NCBI RefSeq assembly: GCF_017875645.1
Contig: NZ_JAGGMR010000001.1
Coordinates: 744,001 to 808,000 of the forward strand
Direction of reading: 5' to 3'
Source of the DNA: Nocardia goodfellowii
GTDB taxonomy: Bacteria; Actinomycetota; Actinomycetes; Mycobacteriales; Mycobacteriaceae
Length of the DNA stretch: 64,000 bases
Both the position numbers and the translations under genes were made by a program. The stretch's first letter is position 1. Every line of letters begins with the position of its first letter. The notes beneath the pieces were generated by a model. It did no database searches and had not been told where the DNA came from. It saw nothing but the letters and a program-made list of their open reading frames with translations. Shown here piece after piece: positions 52,703-61,040 of the stretch.

Positions 52703-53892
52703 TATCGCGCCTCTCGCGGCAGACCGAGCACCCGCTCGGAGATGATGTTGCGCTGCACTTCGTTCGAACCTCCGTAGATCGTGTCGGCACGGGTGAACAG
52801 GTACATCCGCTGCCATTCGTTGAGATCGTCGTTGTCGTCGGCGATCAGGCCCTTGGGTCCGAGTACCGCCATGGCGAGTTCGCCGAGTCCGCGATGCCAG
52901 TTGGCCCACAGCAGTTTCGACACCGAGGCCTGCCCGCTGTCGTCCACCGCGGCGGTCGCCATGGTGCGCAGTGCGTGGGCGCGCATGACGCGCAGGCCGA
53001 CCCACGCCCGGTCGATCCGGTCCGCGATCAGCGGGTCCTCGGCCGCACCGGTACGCCGGGCCAGCGCCTCGATGTCGGCGAGCTCGCGCGCGAAACGGAT
53101 CTGCTGGCCGAGGGTGGAGACGCCGCGCTCGAAGGCCAGCGTGCCCATGGCGATGCGCCAGCCCTCCCCCGGTGCGCCGACCACGAGATCGGCGGCGGTG
53201 CGGGCATTGTCGAAGAAGACCTCGTTGAACTCCGAGGTCCCGGTGAGCTGGATGATCGGGCGCACCTCGATGCCCGGCTGATTCATCGGAACCAGCAGGT
53301 AGGAAAGGCCCTTGTGGCGCACCGAGCCCTTTTCGGTGCGGGCGATGACGAAGCACCAGTCCGCGACGTGTGCCAGCGAGGTCCAGATCTTCTGGCCGTT
53401 GACGGACCATTCGTCGCCGTCGAGGTGTGCGGAGGTGCTGACCGCGGCCAGGTCCGAGCCCGCGCCCGGTTCGGAGTAGCCCTGGCACCACAGTTCGGTG
53501 ACATTGCGGACCCCGGGCAGGAAGCGGTCCTTCTGCGCCTGGGTACCGAAGGCGAGCAGCGTGGGGCCGAGCAGTTCCTCACCGACATGCGAAACTCGCG
53601 CGGGCGCATCGGCTTTGGCGTATTCCTCGTGAAAGATCACCTGCTGGGCAACGGTCGCCTCGCGTCCGCCGTACTCCTTGGGCCAGCCCAGACACGTCCA
53701 CCCGGCCGCGGCCAGGTGCCGGTCCCAGGCCAGGCGCTCGTCGTGCGCCTCGTGTTCGCGGCCGGGGCCGCCGAGTCCGCGCAACTCGCGGAATTCGCCG
53801 TTGAGGTTCTCTTCCAGCCACTCCCGCACTTCCGCGGAAAAGGCCGCATCGGATGCGGCGGTACTGGAATCTGAGGTCTGGATCGCAACCAC
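52702..53892 (-). CDS. fadE30: Acyl-CoA dehydrogenase FadE30
   Basis: A 396-residue acyl-CoA dehydrogenase: CQGYSEPGAGSDLAAVST, NGQKIWTS, and YGGSNEVQRNIISERVLGLP. FadE30 dehydrogenates the propionyl side chain of 5-hydroxy-HIP-CoA in mycobacteria. The start is GTG at 53892; TATCCT (53899-53904, minus) ends 6 bases before it and there is no ribosome site, so a leaderless message is likely. The KstR2 box lies 16 bases upstream. Confidence 0.92.
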   Translation of the reverse strand: MVAIQTSDSSTAASDAAFSAEVREWLEENLNGEFRELRGLGGPGREHEAHDERLAWDRHLAAAGWTCLGWPKEYGGREATVAQQVIFHEEYAKADAPARVSHVGEELLGPTLLAFGTQAQKDRFLPGVRNVTELWCQGYSEPGAGSDLAAVSTSAHLDGDEWSVNGQKIWTSLAHVADWCFVIARTEKGSVRHKGLSYLLVPMNQPGIEVRPIIQLTGTSEFNEVFFDNARTAADLVVGAPGEGWRIAMGTLAFERGVSTLGQQIRFARELADIEALARRTGAAEDPLIADRIDRAWVGLRVMRAHALRTMATAAVDDSGQASVSKLLWANWHRGLGELAMAVLGPKGLIADDNDDLNEWQRMYLFTRADTIYGGSNEVQRNIISERVLGLPREAR

Positions 53893-53908
53893 GACGGTAG
53901 GATAACCT

Positions 53909-53926
53909 ACCAAGCACTTGCTTTGT
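53909..53926. promoter_or_regulatory. KstR2-type operator between fadE30 and fadD3
   Basis: ACCAAGCACTTGCTTTGT follows ACCAAGCA-N2-TGCTTnnT, and also contains a tighter CAAG-CA-CTTG form of the palindrome. It lies 16 bases from the fadE30 start and 77 bases from the fadD3 start. Confidence 0.82.
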
Positions 53927-54003
53927 TAGCCTCCAACGTAGCGACTGGTCGCAGGTCGCTCGAGAAGGTCAGCGGAACGGCCCAGCGGACGGTGAGGACA
54001 ACC

Positions 54004-55599
54004 GTGACAACCCCTGCACAGACGACCCCGATGGCACTGCACGACGCCGCGCGGACATATGGCGACGCACTCGCCCTCGCCGACGGCCCGGTCCGGCTCA
54101 CCTGGAACCAGCTGCTCGACGCGGTCCAGGAGGTCGCGCGCGCGTTGATCGCACGCGGGGTGCGGCCCGGCGACCGCGTCGCCATGTGGGCGCCCAATAC
54201 CCAGCACTGGGTGATCGCCGCGCTCGGCGCGCATTACGTGGGCGCGGCGCTGGTGCCGTTGAACACCCGGTATGTCGCCGAGGAAGCCGCCGACGTGCTG
54301 GCCCGGGTGCACGCGAAGGCGCTGTTCATCGCCGGCCCCTTCCTCGGCCGGGACCGGCTGACGGAATTGCGCGCCGCCGCACCGTCTTTGGCTATCGACA
54401 CGGTCGTCGTGATTCCGGTCGAGCCCGATACCTCGGTGCCGGCCGACGCGTACACGCTGAACTTCGCGGACCTGGCCGGCATCGCGTCCGAGGTATCGGT
54501 GGCCGACGCGTACAAGCGGGCCGAGGCCGTCGGCCCCGACGATGTGTCCGACATCCTGTTCACCTCCGGCACCACCGGGCGCAGCAAGGGGACGCTGATC
54601 GCGCACCGGCAGGCGCTGGCGGTGGTCCGCGCCTGGGCCGAGTGCACCACGCTGCATTCCGGTGACCGGTACCTCGTGGTGAGCCCGTTCTTCCACAACT
54701 TCGGTTACAAGGCGGGCATTCTCGCGTGCCTGGTGAGCGGCGCGACGATCGTGCCGCAGGCGACCTTCGACGTACCCCAGACGATGCGGCTGGTCGACGA
54801 GGAGAAGATCACCGTATTGCCGGGGCCGCCGACCATCTACCAGACGATCCTGGACTTTCCCCAGCGTGCCGAGTTCGATCTGAGTTCGCTGCGCGTGGCG
54901 GTGACCGGCGCGGCGACGGTGCCGGTCGTGCTGGTCGAGCGGATGCGGTCGGAGCTCCGGTTCGACGTCGTCATCACGGGTTACGGACTGTCCGAGGCCG
55001 CCGGGTTCGGCACGATGTGCCGCGCCGACGACGACGCCGAGACCATCGCCAACACCTGTGGACGACCGATCGCCGATTTCGAACTGCGGCTCGGCGGGGT
55101 GGGTGAGCACAGCGACGCCGGTGAGGTGCTGTTGCGCGGGCCGAACGTGATGCTCGGTTATCTGGACGATCCCGAAAGCACCGCCGAGACCATCGATGCC
55201 GACGGCTGGCTGCATACCGGTGACATCGGCACGCTCGACGAACGCGGTTACCTGAAGATCACCGACCGGCTCAAGGACATGTACATCTCGGGCGGGTTCA
55301 ACGTGTACCCGGCCGAGGTCGAACAGGCGCTGGCCCGGCTCGACGGTGTCGCCGAATCCGCGGTCATCGGCGTGCCCGATACCCGGATGGGCGAGGTCGG
55401 CAAGGCGTACGTGGTGCGCAAGCCGGGCGCCACGCTGACCGAGGAACAGGTGCGGGCGCACGCCTCGACCGTGCTCGCCAATTTCAAGGTGCCCCGGTTC
55501 GTCGAATTTCGCGATCAGCTGCCCTACAGCGCCGCCGGGAAAGTGCTCAAGCGGGAACTGCGCGCGAACTCGGCGCGCGGAGGCGGCAGCGGAGCGTAG
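54004..55599 (+). CDS. fadD3: HIP-CoA ligase FadD3
   Basis: A 531-residue adenylate-forming ligase. AMP signature FTSGTTGRSKGTLIA, GYGLSEAAGFGTM, RLKDMYISGGFNVYPAEVE and the C-terminal lysine in YSAAGKVLKREL. FadD3 attaches CoA to HIP, the propionate left after A/B ring removal, and starts C/D ring breakdown; HIP-CoA is also the inducer that releases KstR2. GTG at 54004 with GAGGA upstream; an ATG at 54031 is the alternative. It leads the operon fadD3-ech-fadE31-fadE32-fadE33. Confidence 0.93.
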   Translation: MTTPAQTTPMALHDAARTYGDALALADGPVRLTWNQLLDAVQEVARALIARGVRPGDRVAMWAPNTQHWVIAALGAHYVGAALVPLNTRYVAEEAADVLARVHAKALFIAGPFLGRDRLTELRAAAPSLAIDTVVVIPVEPDTSVPADAYTLNFADLAGIASEVSVADAYKRAEAVGPDDVSDILFTSGTTGRSKGTLIAHRQALAVVRAWAECTTLHSGDRYLVVSPFFHNFGYKAGILACLVSGATIVPQATFDVPQTMRLVDEEKITVLPGPPTIYQTILDFPQRAEFDLSSLRVAVTGAATVPVVLVERMRSELRFDVVITGYGLSEAAGFGTMCRADDDAETIANTCGRPIADFELRLGGVGEHSDAGEVLLRGPNVMLGYLDDPESTAETIDADGWLHTGDIGTLDERGYLKITDRLKDMYISGGFNVYPAEVEQALARLDGVAESAVIGVPDTRMGEVGKAYVVRKPGATLTEEQVRAHASTVLANFKVPRFVEFRDQLPYSAAGKVLKRELRANSARGGGSGA

Positions 55600-55648
55600 C
55601 CATGCGAGGCGCAGCGAGCACCGCAATCAAACATCGTGAGGAGAACAA

Positions 55649-56527
55649 ATGACCGAGGACGCGGTCCCCGACGAGGGCGAAGTCGTCACCTATGCGGTCC
55701 GGGGGCGAGTCGCGATCGTCACGCTGAATCGGCCGGACTACCGCAACGCCCAGAACTCGGTGATGACCTACGCCCTGGACGCCGCGTTCGAGCGCGCCGT
55801 CGAGGACCCCGAGGTCGGCGTGATCGTCTTGGCGGGCAACGGAAAACATTTCAGCGCTGGCCATGACATCGGCACGCCGGGCCGGGATCACCATGTGCGG
55901 TACCAGAACAAGGCCGCGCTGTGGTGGGACCATGTCGACAAGGCCGGCGGCGACCAGCGTTTCGCGCGTGAGACCGAGGTGTATCTCGGCATGTGCCGGC
56001 GCTGGCGCGAGATCCCGAAGCCGACCATCGCGATGGTGCAGGGCGCGTGCATCGCGGGCGGGCTCATGCTGGCCTGGGTGTGCGATCTGATCATCGCCGC
56101 CGACGACGCGTTCTTCTCCGATCCCGTGGTGCGCATGGGCATCCCCGGCGTCGAGTACTTCGCGCATCCGTGGGTGATGGGTCCGCGCGCGGCCAAGGAG
56201 TTCCTGTTCACCGGTGACCGGTTCGACGCGGCGCAAGCCAAAGAATGGGGCATGGTCAACCGCGTGGTGCCGCGTGCGGAACTCGAGGCCGAGACCCTGG
56301 CGCTGGCCGAAAAGATCGCCACCATGCCGCAATTCGGGCTCGCGCTGACCAAGAAGGCGGTCAACCAGGCCGAGGACCTGATGGGCATGCGCTCCGGCAT
56401 GGACTCGGTGTTCGGCCTGCACCACTTCGCGCACGCGCACAACGCCGAGGTCGGCGCGGACTCGCTGGGCGGAATGAACGCCAAGTCGATGAAGGCGACC
56501 GCGACTCAGCAGAACGGGACAACGTAA
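55649..56527 (+). CDS. Enoyl-CoA hydratase/isomerase family protein
   Basis: A 292-residue crotonase-fold protein: NRPDYRNAQNS, GKHFSAGHDIGTPG, QGACIAGGLMLAWVCDLIIA, and VRMGIPGVEYFAHPW. It lies between fadD3 and fadE31, where M. tuberculosis has no such gene, and its stop is directly followed by the fadE31 GTG, so it is an extra hydratase of the KstR2 operon. ATG at 55649 with GTGAGGAG upstream. The exact step is not known. Confidence 0.88.
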   Translation: MTEDAVPDEGEVVTYAVRGRVAIVTLNRPDYRNAQNSVMTYALDAAFERAVEDPEVGVIVLAGNGKHFSAGHDIGTPGRDHHVRYQNKAALWWDHVDKAGGDQRFARETEVYLGMCRRWREIPKPTIAMVQGACIAGGLMLAWVCDLIIAADDAFFSDPVVRMGIPGVEYFAHPWVMGPRAAKEFLFTGDRFDAAQAKEWGMVNRVVPRAELEAETLALAEKIATMPQFGLALTKKAVNQAEDLMGMRSGMDSVFGLHHFAHAHNAEVGADSLGGMNAKSMKATATQQNGTT

Positions 56528-57670
56528 GTGGATCTGGATTTCGATCAGGCGACACAGGATTTCCAGCGGGAAGTCCGTGAGTTCCTGGCCGCCAACACAC
56601 CGAAGACGCCCCTGGCCTCGATGGACACCAAGGCCGGATTCGAAGCGCACCGCGATTGGGAACGCACTCTCGCCGACGCCCGGCTGTCCGTGGTCTCCTG
56701 GCCAGGCGAATACGGCGGCCGGGACGCCTCGCTGCTGGAATGGGTGTTGTTCGAACAGGAGTACTACGCCGCGGGCGCACCCGGACGGGTCAGCCAGAAC
56801 GGCATCTTCCTGCTCGCGCCGACGCTGTTCGAGCACGGCACGCCCGAGCAGCTGGAGCGGATCATGCCGCGGATGGCGCGCGGCGACGACATCTGGGCGC
56901 AGGCCTGGTCCGAGCCCGAAGCGGGCAGCGACCTGGCCGGTATCCGCTCCACCGCCCGGCGCACCGACGGCGGCTGGCTGCTCAGCGGCCAGAAGACCTG
57001 GAGTTCACGAGCCGCGTTCGCGGACTGGGCCTTCGGACTCTTCCGCAGCGACCCGGAAGCCGAACGGCACCGCGGCCTCACCTATGTGATGTTCCCGCTG
57101 AACGCCGACGGGGTGTCGGTACGGCCGATACCGCAACTCGACGGTGAACCCGGGTTCGCCGAGATCTTCCTCGACGACGTGTTCGTACCCGACCGCGATG
57201 TGATCGGCGCGGTGAACGAGGGCTGGCGGGTGGCCATGAGCACCTCCAGCAACGAGCGCGGCCTGTCGCTGCGCAGCCCCGGCCGGTTCAGCGCGACCGC
57301 GCAGCGCCTGGTCGACCTGTGGCTGGAGGTCGGCGACCGCACCAATACCGCCCAGCGGGACGCGGTGGTGGACGCCTGGCTCGGCAGCGAGGCCTACCGG
57401 CTGCACACCTTCGGCACCGTCACCCGGCTCAACGAGGGCGGCAAGCTCGGCGCGGAATCCTCGATCACCAAGGTCTTCTGGTCCGAACTCGATATCGCCA
57501 TGCACGAAACCGCCCTGGACGTCCTGGGTTCCGCGGGCGAACTGACCGGGCCGTGGACCGACGGCTACCTGTTCTCGCTGTCCGGCCCGATCTACGCCGG
57601 CACCAACGAGATTCAGCGCAATATCATCGCCGAGCGGCTGCTCGGACTACCGAGAGGGAGCAGCCGATGA
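56528..57670 (+). CDS. fadE31: Acyl-CoA dehydrogenase FadE31
   Basis: A 380-residue acyl-CoA dehydrogenase alpha-type subunit: AQAWSEPEAGSDLAGIRS, SGQKTWSS, and YAGTNEIQRNIIAERLLGLP. In M. tuberculosis FadE31-33 act late in HIP breakdown and FadE31 pairs with a short partner chain. The GTG start at 56528 touches the ech stop; fadE32 starts in a 4-base ATGA overlap. Confidence 0.92.
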   Translation: MDLDFDQATQDFQREVREFLAANTPKTPLASMDTKAGFEAHRDWERTLADARLSVVSWPGEYGGRDASLLEWVLFEQEYYAAGAPGRVSQNGIFLLAPTLFEHGTPEQLERIMPRMARGDDIWAQAWSEPEAGSDLAGIRSTARRTDGGWLLSGQKTWSSRAAFADWAFGLFRSDPEAERHRGLTYVMFPLNADGVSVRPIPQLDGEPGFAEIFLDDVFVPDRDVIGAVNEGWRVAMSTSSNERGLSLRSPGRFSATAQRLVDLWLEVGDRTNTAQRDAVVDAWLGSEAYRLHTFGTVTRLNEGGKLGAESSITKVFWSELDIAMHETALDVLGSAGELTGPWTDGYLFSLSGPIYAGTNEIQRNIIAERLLGLPRGSSR

Positions 57671-58698
57671 GGTTCGCGCTCAGCCCGGAACAACTCGACT
57701 TCGGCACCAGCGTCCGCAAGTTGCTCGACGCCGGGCAGACGCCCGCCGTGGTGCGCGCGTGGGCCGCCGGTGACGCGCGCGCCGGACGGGGCTTGATTCG
57801 TCAGCTCGCGAATTCCGGTGTGCTCGGGCTCGCCATCGACGAGGACAACGGCGGCGTCGGCGCGGAGCCGATCGATCTGGTGGTCGCGTTCCTGGAGATC
57901 GGCCGGGCCGGTGTTCCCGGCCCGCTGGTCGAGACCGCCGCCGCGATTCCCGCCCTGTTGCAAGCGCTGCCGGACACCGAACTGGCGCAGCGCTGGCTGC
58001 CCGGATTCGCCGAGGGCACCGCGCTCGGCACGATCGCTTTCGCCGCCCCGGACCAGGAACCCGTTGTCCTGGACGCGGATACGGCGGAGGTCGTGCTGGT
58101 GGTGGACGGGGCCGAACTGTGTCAGGCCGAGCACCGGACGCTCGTGCGTTCGATCGACCCCGCCCGGCGATTGTTCACCGTCAGCCCGGGTGAGCCGGTC
58201 GCCGAGGGTGCCGCGGTGGTCGAGGCCGCGGCCATCGCTTTCGACACCGGCGCGCTCGCCGGTGCGGCCCAGTTGCTCGGCGCGGGCCGTGCTCTGCTGC
58301 ACCAGGCCACCGAATACGCCAAGCAGCGCAAGCAGTTCGGTAAACCGATCGGCGAATTCCAGGCGGTGAAGCAGAAGCTCGCCGACGTGCTGATCGCCCT
58401 GGACCTGGCCGAACCGCTGCTCTACCGAGCCGCCCTCACCATGGGCGAACCCACCCGCGGCCGTGACGTCTCGGCCGCCGTAATCACCTGTGGGGACGCC
58501 GCTTACGGAGCTGCGAGGGCCGCCCTGCAAGTGCACGGAGCCATCGGATACACCGCCGAATACGACCTGTCCCTGTGGCTGACCAAGGTGACTGCGCTTC
58601 GTTCCGCCTGGGGCACGCCGGATATGCACCGATCCCGAATCGCCCGCGCGCTACGCGACGAAGCGATCCAGGACCGCGCCCTCCGAGGGGAAGCATGA
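57667..58698 (+). CDS. fadE32: Acyl-CoA dehydrogenase FadE32
   Basis: A 343-residue acyl-CoA dehydrogenase-like subunit. It keeps EYAKQRKQFGKPIGEFQAVKQ and VHGAIGYTAEYDL but lacks the NEVQRN-type flavin motif, as expected for the partner chain of a FadE31-type heterotetramer. ATG at 57667 overlaps the fadE31 stop. The long frame upstream is the shadow of fadE31. Confidence 0.91.
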   Translation: MRFALSPEQLDFGTSVRKLLDAGQTPAVVRAWAAGDARAGRGLIRQLANSGVLGLAIDEDNGGVGAEPIDLVVAFLEIGRAGVPGPLVETAAAIPALLQALPDTELAQRWLPGFAEGTALGTIAFAAPDQEPVVLDADTAEVVLVVDGAELCQAEHRTLVRSIDPARRLFTVSPGEPVAEGAAVVEAAAIAFDTGALAGAAQLLGAGRALLHQATEYAKQRKQFGKPIGEFQAVKQKLADVLIALDLAEPLLYRAALTMGEPTRGRDVSAAVITCGDAAYGAARAALQVHGAIGYTAEYDLSLWLTKVTALRSAWGTPDMHRSRIARALRDEAIQDRALRGEA

Positions 58699-58832
58699 AT
58701 TCCGCCGTCATCTCGCGCTCCCGCACCGCCGCGCACACCCTGGCGGCCGCATCGAATCCCGCTACACCCGCACACGCTCCCGTCATCCCGGCGAACACCC
58801 GGACCCATCGTTACCAGGGAGGCAGGGTATGA
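58695..58832 (+). CDS. Possible 45-residue ORF bridging fadE32 and fadE33
   Basis: A short frame whose ATG overlaps the fadE32 stop (ATGA) and whose TGA overlaps the fadE33 ATG (ATGA). The product is Ala/Thr/Pro/Arg-rich with no motif. It could serve only to carry ribosomes across a 130-base spacer in an otherwise gap-free operon, or be chance. fadE33 has its own GGGAGGCAGGGT site. Confidence 0.3.
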   Translation: MNSAVISRSRTAAHTLAAASNPATPAHAPVIPANTRTHRYQGGRV

Positions 58833-59881
58833 CCAGCGCGGAACACCAGGAGTTCACCGCCTCGGTGCGTGCGTTACTCACCAAGCACGCGGGCAGCGCG
58901 GCCGTGCGCGCCGCGATCGACACCGACGTCGGTTACGACGCCGCGTTGTGGCAGCGCCTCTGCGAACAGATCGGTGTCGCGGCCCTCGCTATTCCGGAGG
59001 AGTACGACGGCATCGGCGCCTCCCTGCTCGAATCCCTGTTGGTGGTCGGGGAATTGGGCCGCACCCTGGCCGACGTGCCGATGCTCGGCTCCGCCGTGCT
59101 GGGCGCGCAGGCCGTGCTGCTCTCCGGTGACACCGAAGCGTGCGCCCGGCTGCTGCCGGGCGTGGCCGAGGGCAGCCGGACGATCGCCCTGTGCTGGGCC
59201 GGCGCGGACGGCTGGGACGTGTTCGGCGTCCAGGCCGAAGGCGAAACACTCGGCGGCACAGCGCATTATGTACTCGGCGCGCACGCCGACACGCTGATCG
59301 TGATCACCGCGGACGGATTGTTCGAGGTCGCGCCCGACGCCGCGGGTGTCACCCGGCGGGCGGTCGCCACCATGGACCCCACTCGCAAACTCGCCGAGAT
59401 CACCTTCGACGGTGTAACCGGTCACCGCCTCGGTGCTGCGGATCCCGCCGCGATCAGTACGCGCCTGCGCGAAATCGCCTGGGCCGCGGTGGCCGCCGAG
59501 CAGGTCGGCGCCATGCGGCAGTGCCTGGAGATCACCGTCGAATACACCAAGTCCCGAGTCCAGTTCGGCCGCGCCATCGGCGGCTTCCAAGCGCTCAAGC
59601 ACCGGATGGCCGATATGTATGTGCTGCTGGAGTCGGCCCAGTCGGCCGCGCTCGCGGCAGCCGTCGCGGTCGCGGAGCACAGCCCGTCGGCGGCCGAGGA
59701 CGTGTGGGCGGCCCGCCTGCACTGCTCGGAGGCCTTCACCCAGATCGTCGCCGAAACCGTGCAGCTGCACGGCGGCATCGCGATCACCTGGGAACACGAC
59801 GCGCACCTGTTCTTCAAGCGCGCCCACGGGGACGCGCAGCTGTTCGGGAACCCGCGCAGACCGCTCGCCCGGACCGCGTGA
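58829..59881 (+). CDS. fadE33: Acyl-CoA dehydrogenase FadE33
   Basis: A 350-residue acyl-CoA dehydrogenase-like protein: IPEEYDGIGASLLE, EYTKSRVQFGRAIGGFQALKHRM and LHGGIAITWEHDAHLFFKRA. Like FadE32 it lacks the NEVQRN motif and is probably a partner chain. Last gene of the fadD3 operon, followed by a strong hairpin. ATG at 58829 with GGAGG upstream. Confidence 0.91.
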   Translation: MTSAEHQEFTASVRALLTKHAGSAAVRAAIDTDVGYDAALWQRLCEQIGVAALAIPEEYDGIGASLLESLLVVGELGRTLADVPMLGSAVLGAQAVLLSGDTEACARLLPGVAEGSRTIALCWAGADGWDVFGVQAEGETLGGTAHYVLGAHADTLIVITADGLFEVAPDAAGVTRRAVATMDPTRKLAEITFDGVTGHRLGAADPAAISTRLREIAWAAVAAEQVGAMRQCLEITVEYTKSRVQFGRAIGGFQALKHRMADMYVLLESAQSAALAAAVAVAEHSPSAAEDVWAARLHCSEAFTQIVAETVQLHGGIAITWEHDAHLFFKRAHGDAQLFGNPRRPLARTA

Positions 59882-59885
59882 CTTC

Positions 59886-59923
59886 CCCGTCGTCCCGGCT
59901 GTCGCTTGCGCCGGGACGACGGG
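59886..59923. terminator. Hairpin terminator after fadE33
   Basis: CCCGTCGTCCCGGC (59886-59899) pairs perfectly with GCCGGGACGACGGG (59910-59923) around a 10-base loop, right after the fadE33 stop. Confidence 0.75.
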
Positions 59924-59946
59924 CCGGAAGCGTACGGTCGAGAGGT

Positions 59947-60696
59947 ATGAGCGATCCGACAGGACCGGTGCAGATCGAGACCAGTCACAAGCGGGTCCGG
60001 GCCTATCTCGGCGGACATCTGGTCGCCGACAGCCTCCGGCCCGCGCTGGTCTGGGAGCACCCCTACTACCCGACCTATTACCTGCCCGCGGTAGACCTGC
60101 GCGCGAAACTCGAACCCAGCAACGGCGTCAGCCACTCCCCCGCACTGGGCACCGGCACCGGCTACGACGTGGTCGTCAACGGCATCACCGCGGAGAATGC
60201 CGCACTGCGCTACCACGATTCCCCCGTGCCGGGGTTGACCGAGCTGGTACGGCTGGCGTGGGAGTCGATGGACGAATGGTTCGAGGAGGACGAACCCGTC
60301 TATGTGCACCCGCGTGATCCGTATTCGCGGGTCGATATCCTGGCCGGCTCGCGCCATGTCCGGGTGGAGATCGACGGCGTCACCGTCGCCGATTCGCACT
60401 CGCCGCGAATTCTTTTCGAAACAGGCCTGCCGCCACGGTATTACCTGCCGTTGACCGATGTGCGCATGGATCTGCTCCAGGATTCCGATACGCACAGCAG
60501 TTGCCCGTACAAAGGCAATGCCGATTATTGGCATGTGCGCATCGGCGCCAACGAATACACCGATTACGTGTGGATCTATCGCACACCCGTACCGGAGAGT
60601 CAGAAGATCCAGGGTTTGGCGTGCTTCTACAACGAGAAGGTCGACATCTATCTCGACGGCGAGCTACAGGATCGCCCGCACAGCCCGTTCAGCTGA
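59947..60696 (+). CDS. DUF427-family protein with two domains
   Basis: A 249-residue protein with two DUF427 beta-rich modules: VRAYLGGHLVADSLRPALVWEHPYYP (about 14-40) and its repeat VRVEIDGVTVADSHSPRILFE at about residue 139, each followed by YYLP and a segment with a conserved WH/YHD-type motif (YWHVRIG; DYVWIY). No signal peptide. DUF427 proteins are common in actinobacteria and of unknown function. ATG at 59947 with a GAGAGGT site; it stands alone after the sterol operon. Confidence 0.87.
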   Translation: MSDPTGPVQIETSHKRVRAYLGGHLVADSLRPALVWEHPYYPTYYLPAVDLRAKLEPSNGVSHSPALGTGTGYDVVVNGITAENAALRYHDSPVPGLTELVRLAWESMDEWFEEDEPVYVHPRDPYSRVDILAGSRHVRVEIDGVTVADSHSPRILFETGLPPRYYLPLTDVRMDLLQDSDTHSSCPYKGNADYWHVRIGANEYTDYVWIYRTPVPESQKIQGLACFYNEKVDIYLDGELQDRPHSPFS

Positions 60697-60937
60697 ACCA
60701 GCGCCGTCGTCGTCGCGGGCGTGCGGGCCGCCGGTAGACGTCCGCGGTGATCCGAGCGCCGAGCGAATCGGTCACGTGGAAGTACTGGCCCCCGATGTCG
60801 GCCGCGGCTCGGGCGATCTCCTCGATGGAACCGTGGAAGTCACCGGCGCCGATCGGGGTCAGCTTCATCTCGACCGCACCTACTCGATCGAGGCCGCTCT
60901 CCGGCGCCCGGTCGAGCTCTTCCGCTATCGCACGCAT
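60689..60937 (-). CDS. Small hypothetical protein
   Basis: A possible 82-residue protein. The segment MKLTPIGAGDFHGSIEEIARAAADIGGQYFHVTDSL... resembles small stress-type domains (alpha-beta, DUF1471-like), and the tail is Arg-rich. ATG at 60937; the ribosome site is weak and the true start is uncertain. Its stop overlaps the end of the DUF427 gene by 8 bases on the other strand. It may be real, but this is a weak call. Confidence 0.4.
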   Translation of the reverse strand: MRAIAEELDRAPESGLDRVGAVEMKLTPIGAGDFHGSIEEIARAAADIGGQYFHVTDSLGARITADVYRRPARPRRRRRWFS

Positions 60938-60991
60938 CGATCCACTGTCGACCGAATGCCGTACACCGTCAAGTGTTTCGGGTGGCAAGCT

Positions 60992-61023
60992 CGAGGTCCC
61001 GTCGATCGCGCGACGGGACCTCG
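60992..61023 (-). terminator. Hairpin terminator of the secreted protein gene
   Basis: CGAGGTCCCGTCG (60992-61004) and CGACGGGACCTCG (61011-61023) pair perfectly around a 6-base loop, 17 bases after the stop at 61041 on the minus strand. Confidence 0.7.
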
Positions 61024-61040
61024 GCTTGTCGGATGGCGAG

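Noticed and set aside
51908..53491. A 527-codon form of IpdF
   Set aside because: The extra N-terminal part is the shadow of fadE30; the ATG at 52702 in the TAATG overlap gives a normal SDR.
53926..55626. A 566-codon frame on the minus strand
   Set aside because: Antisense shadow of fadD3, low-complexity, no ribosome site.
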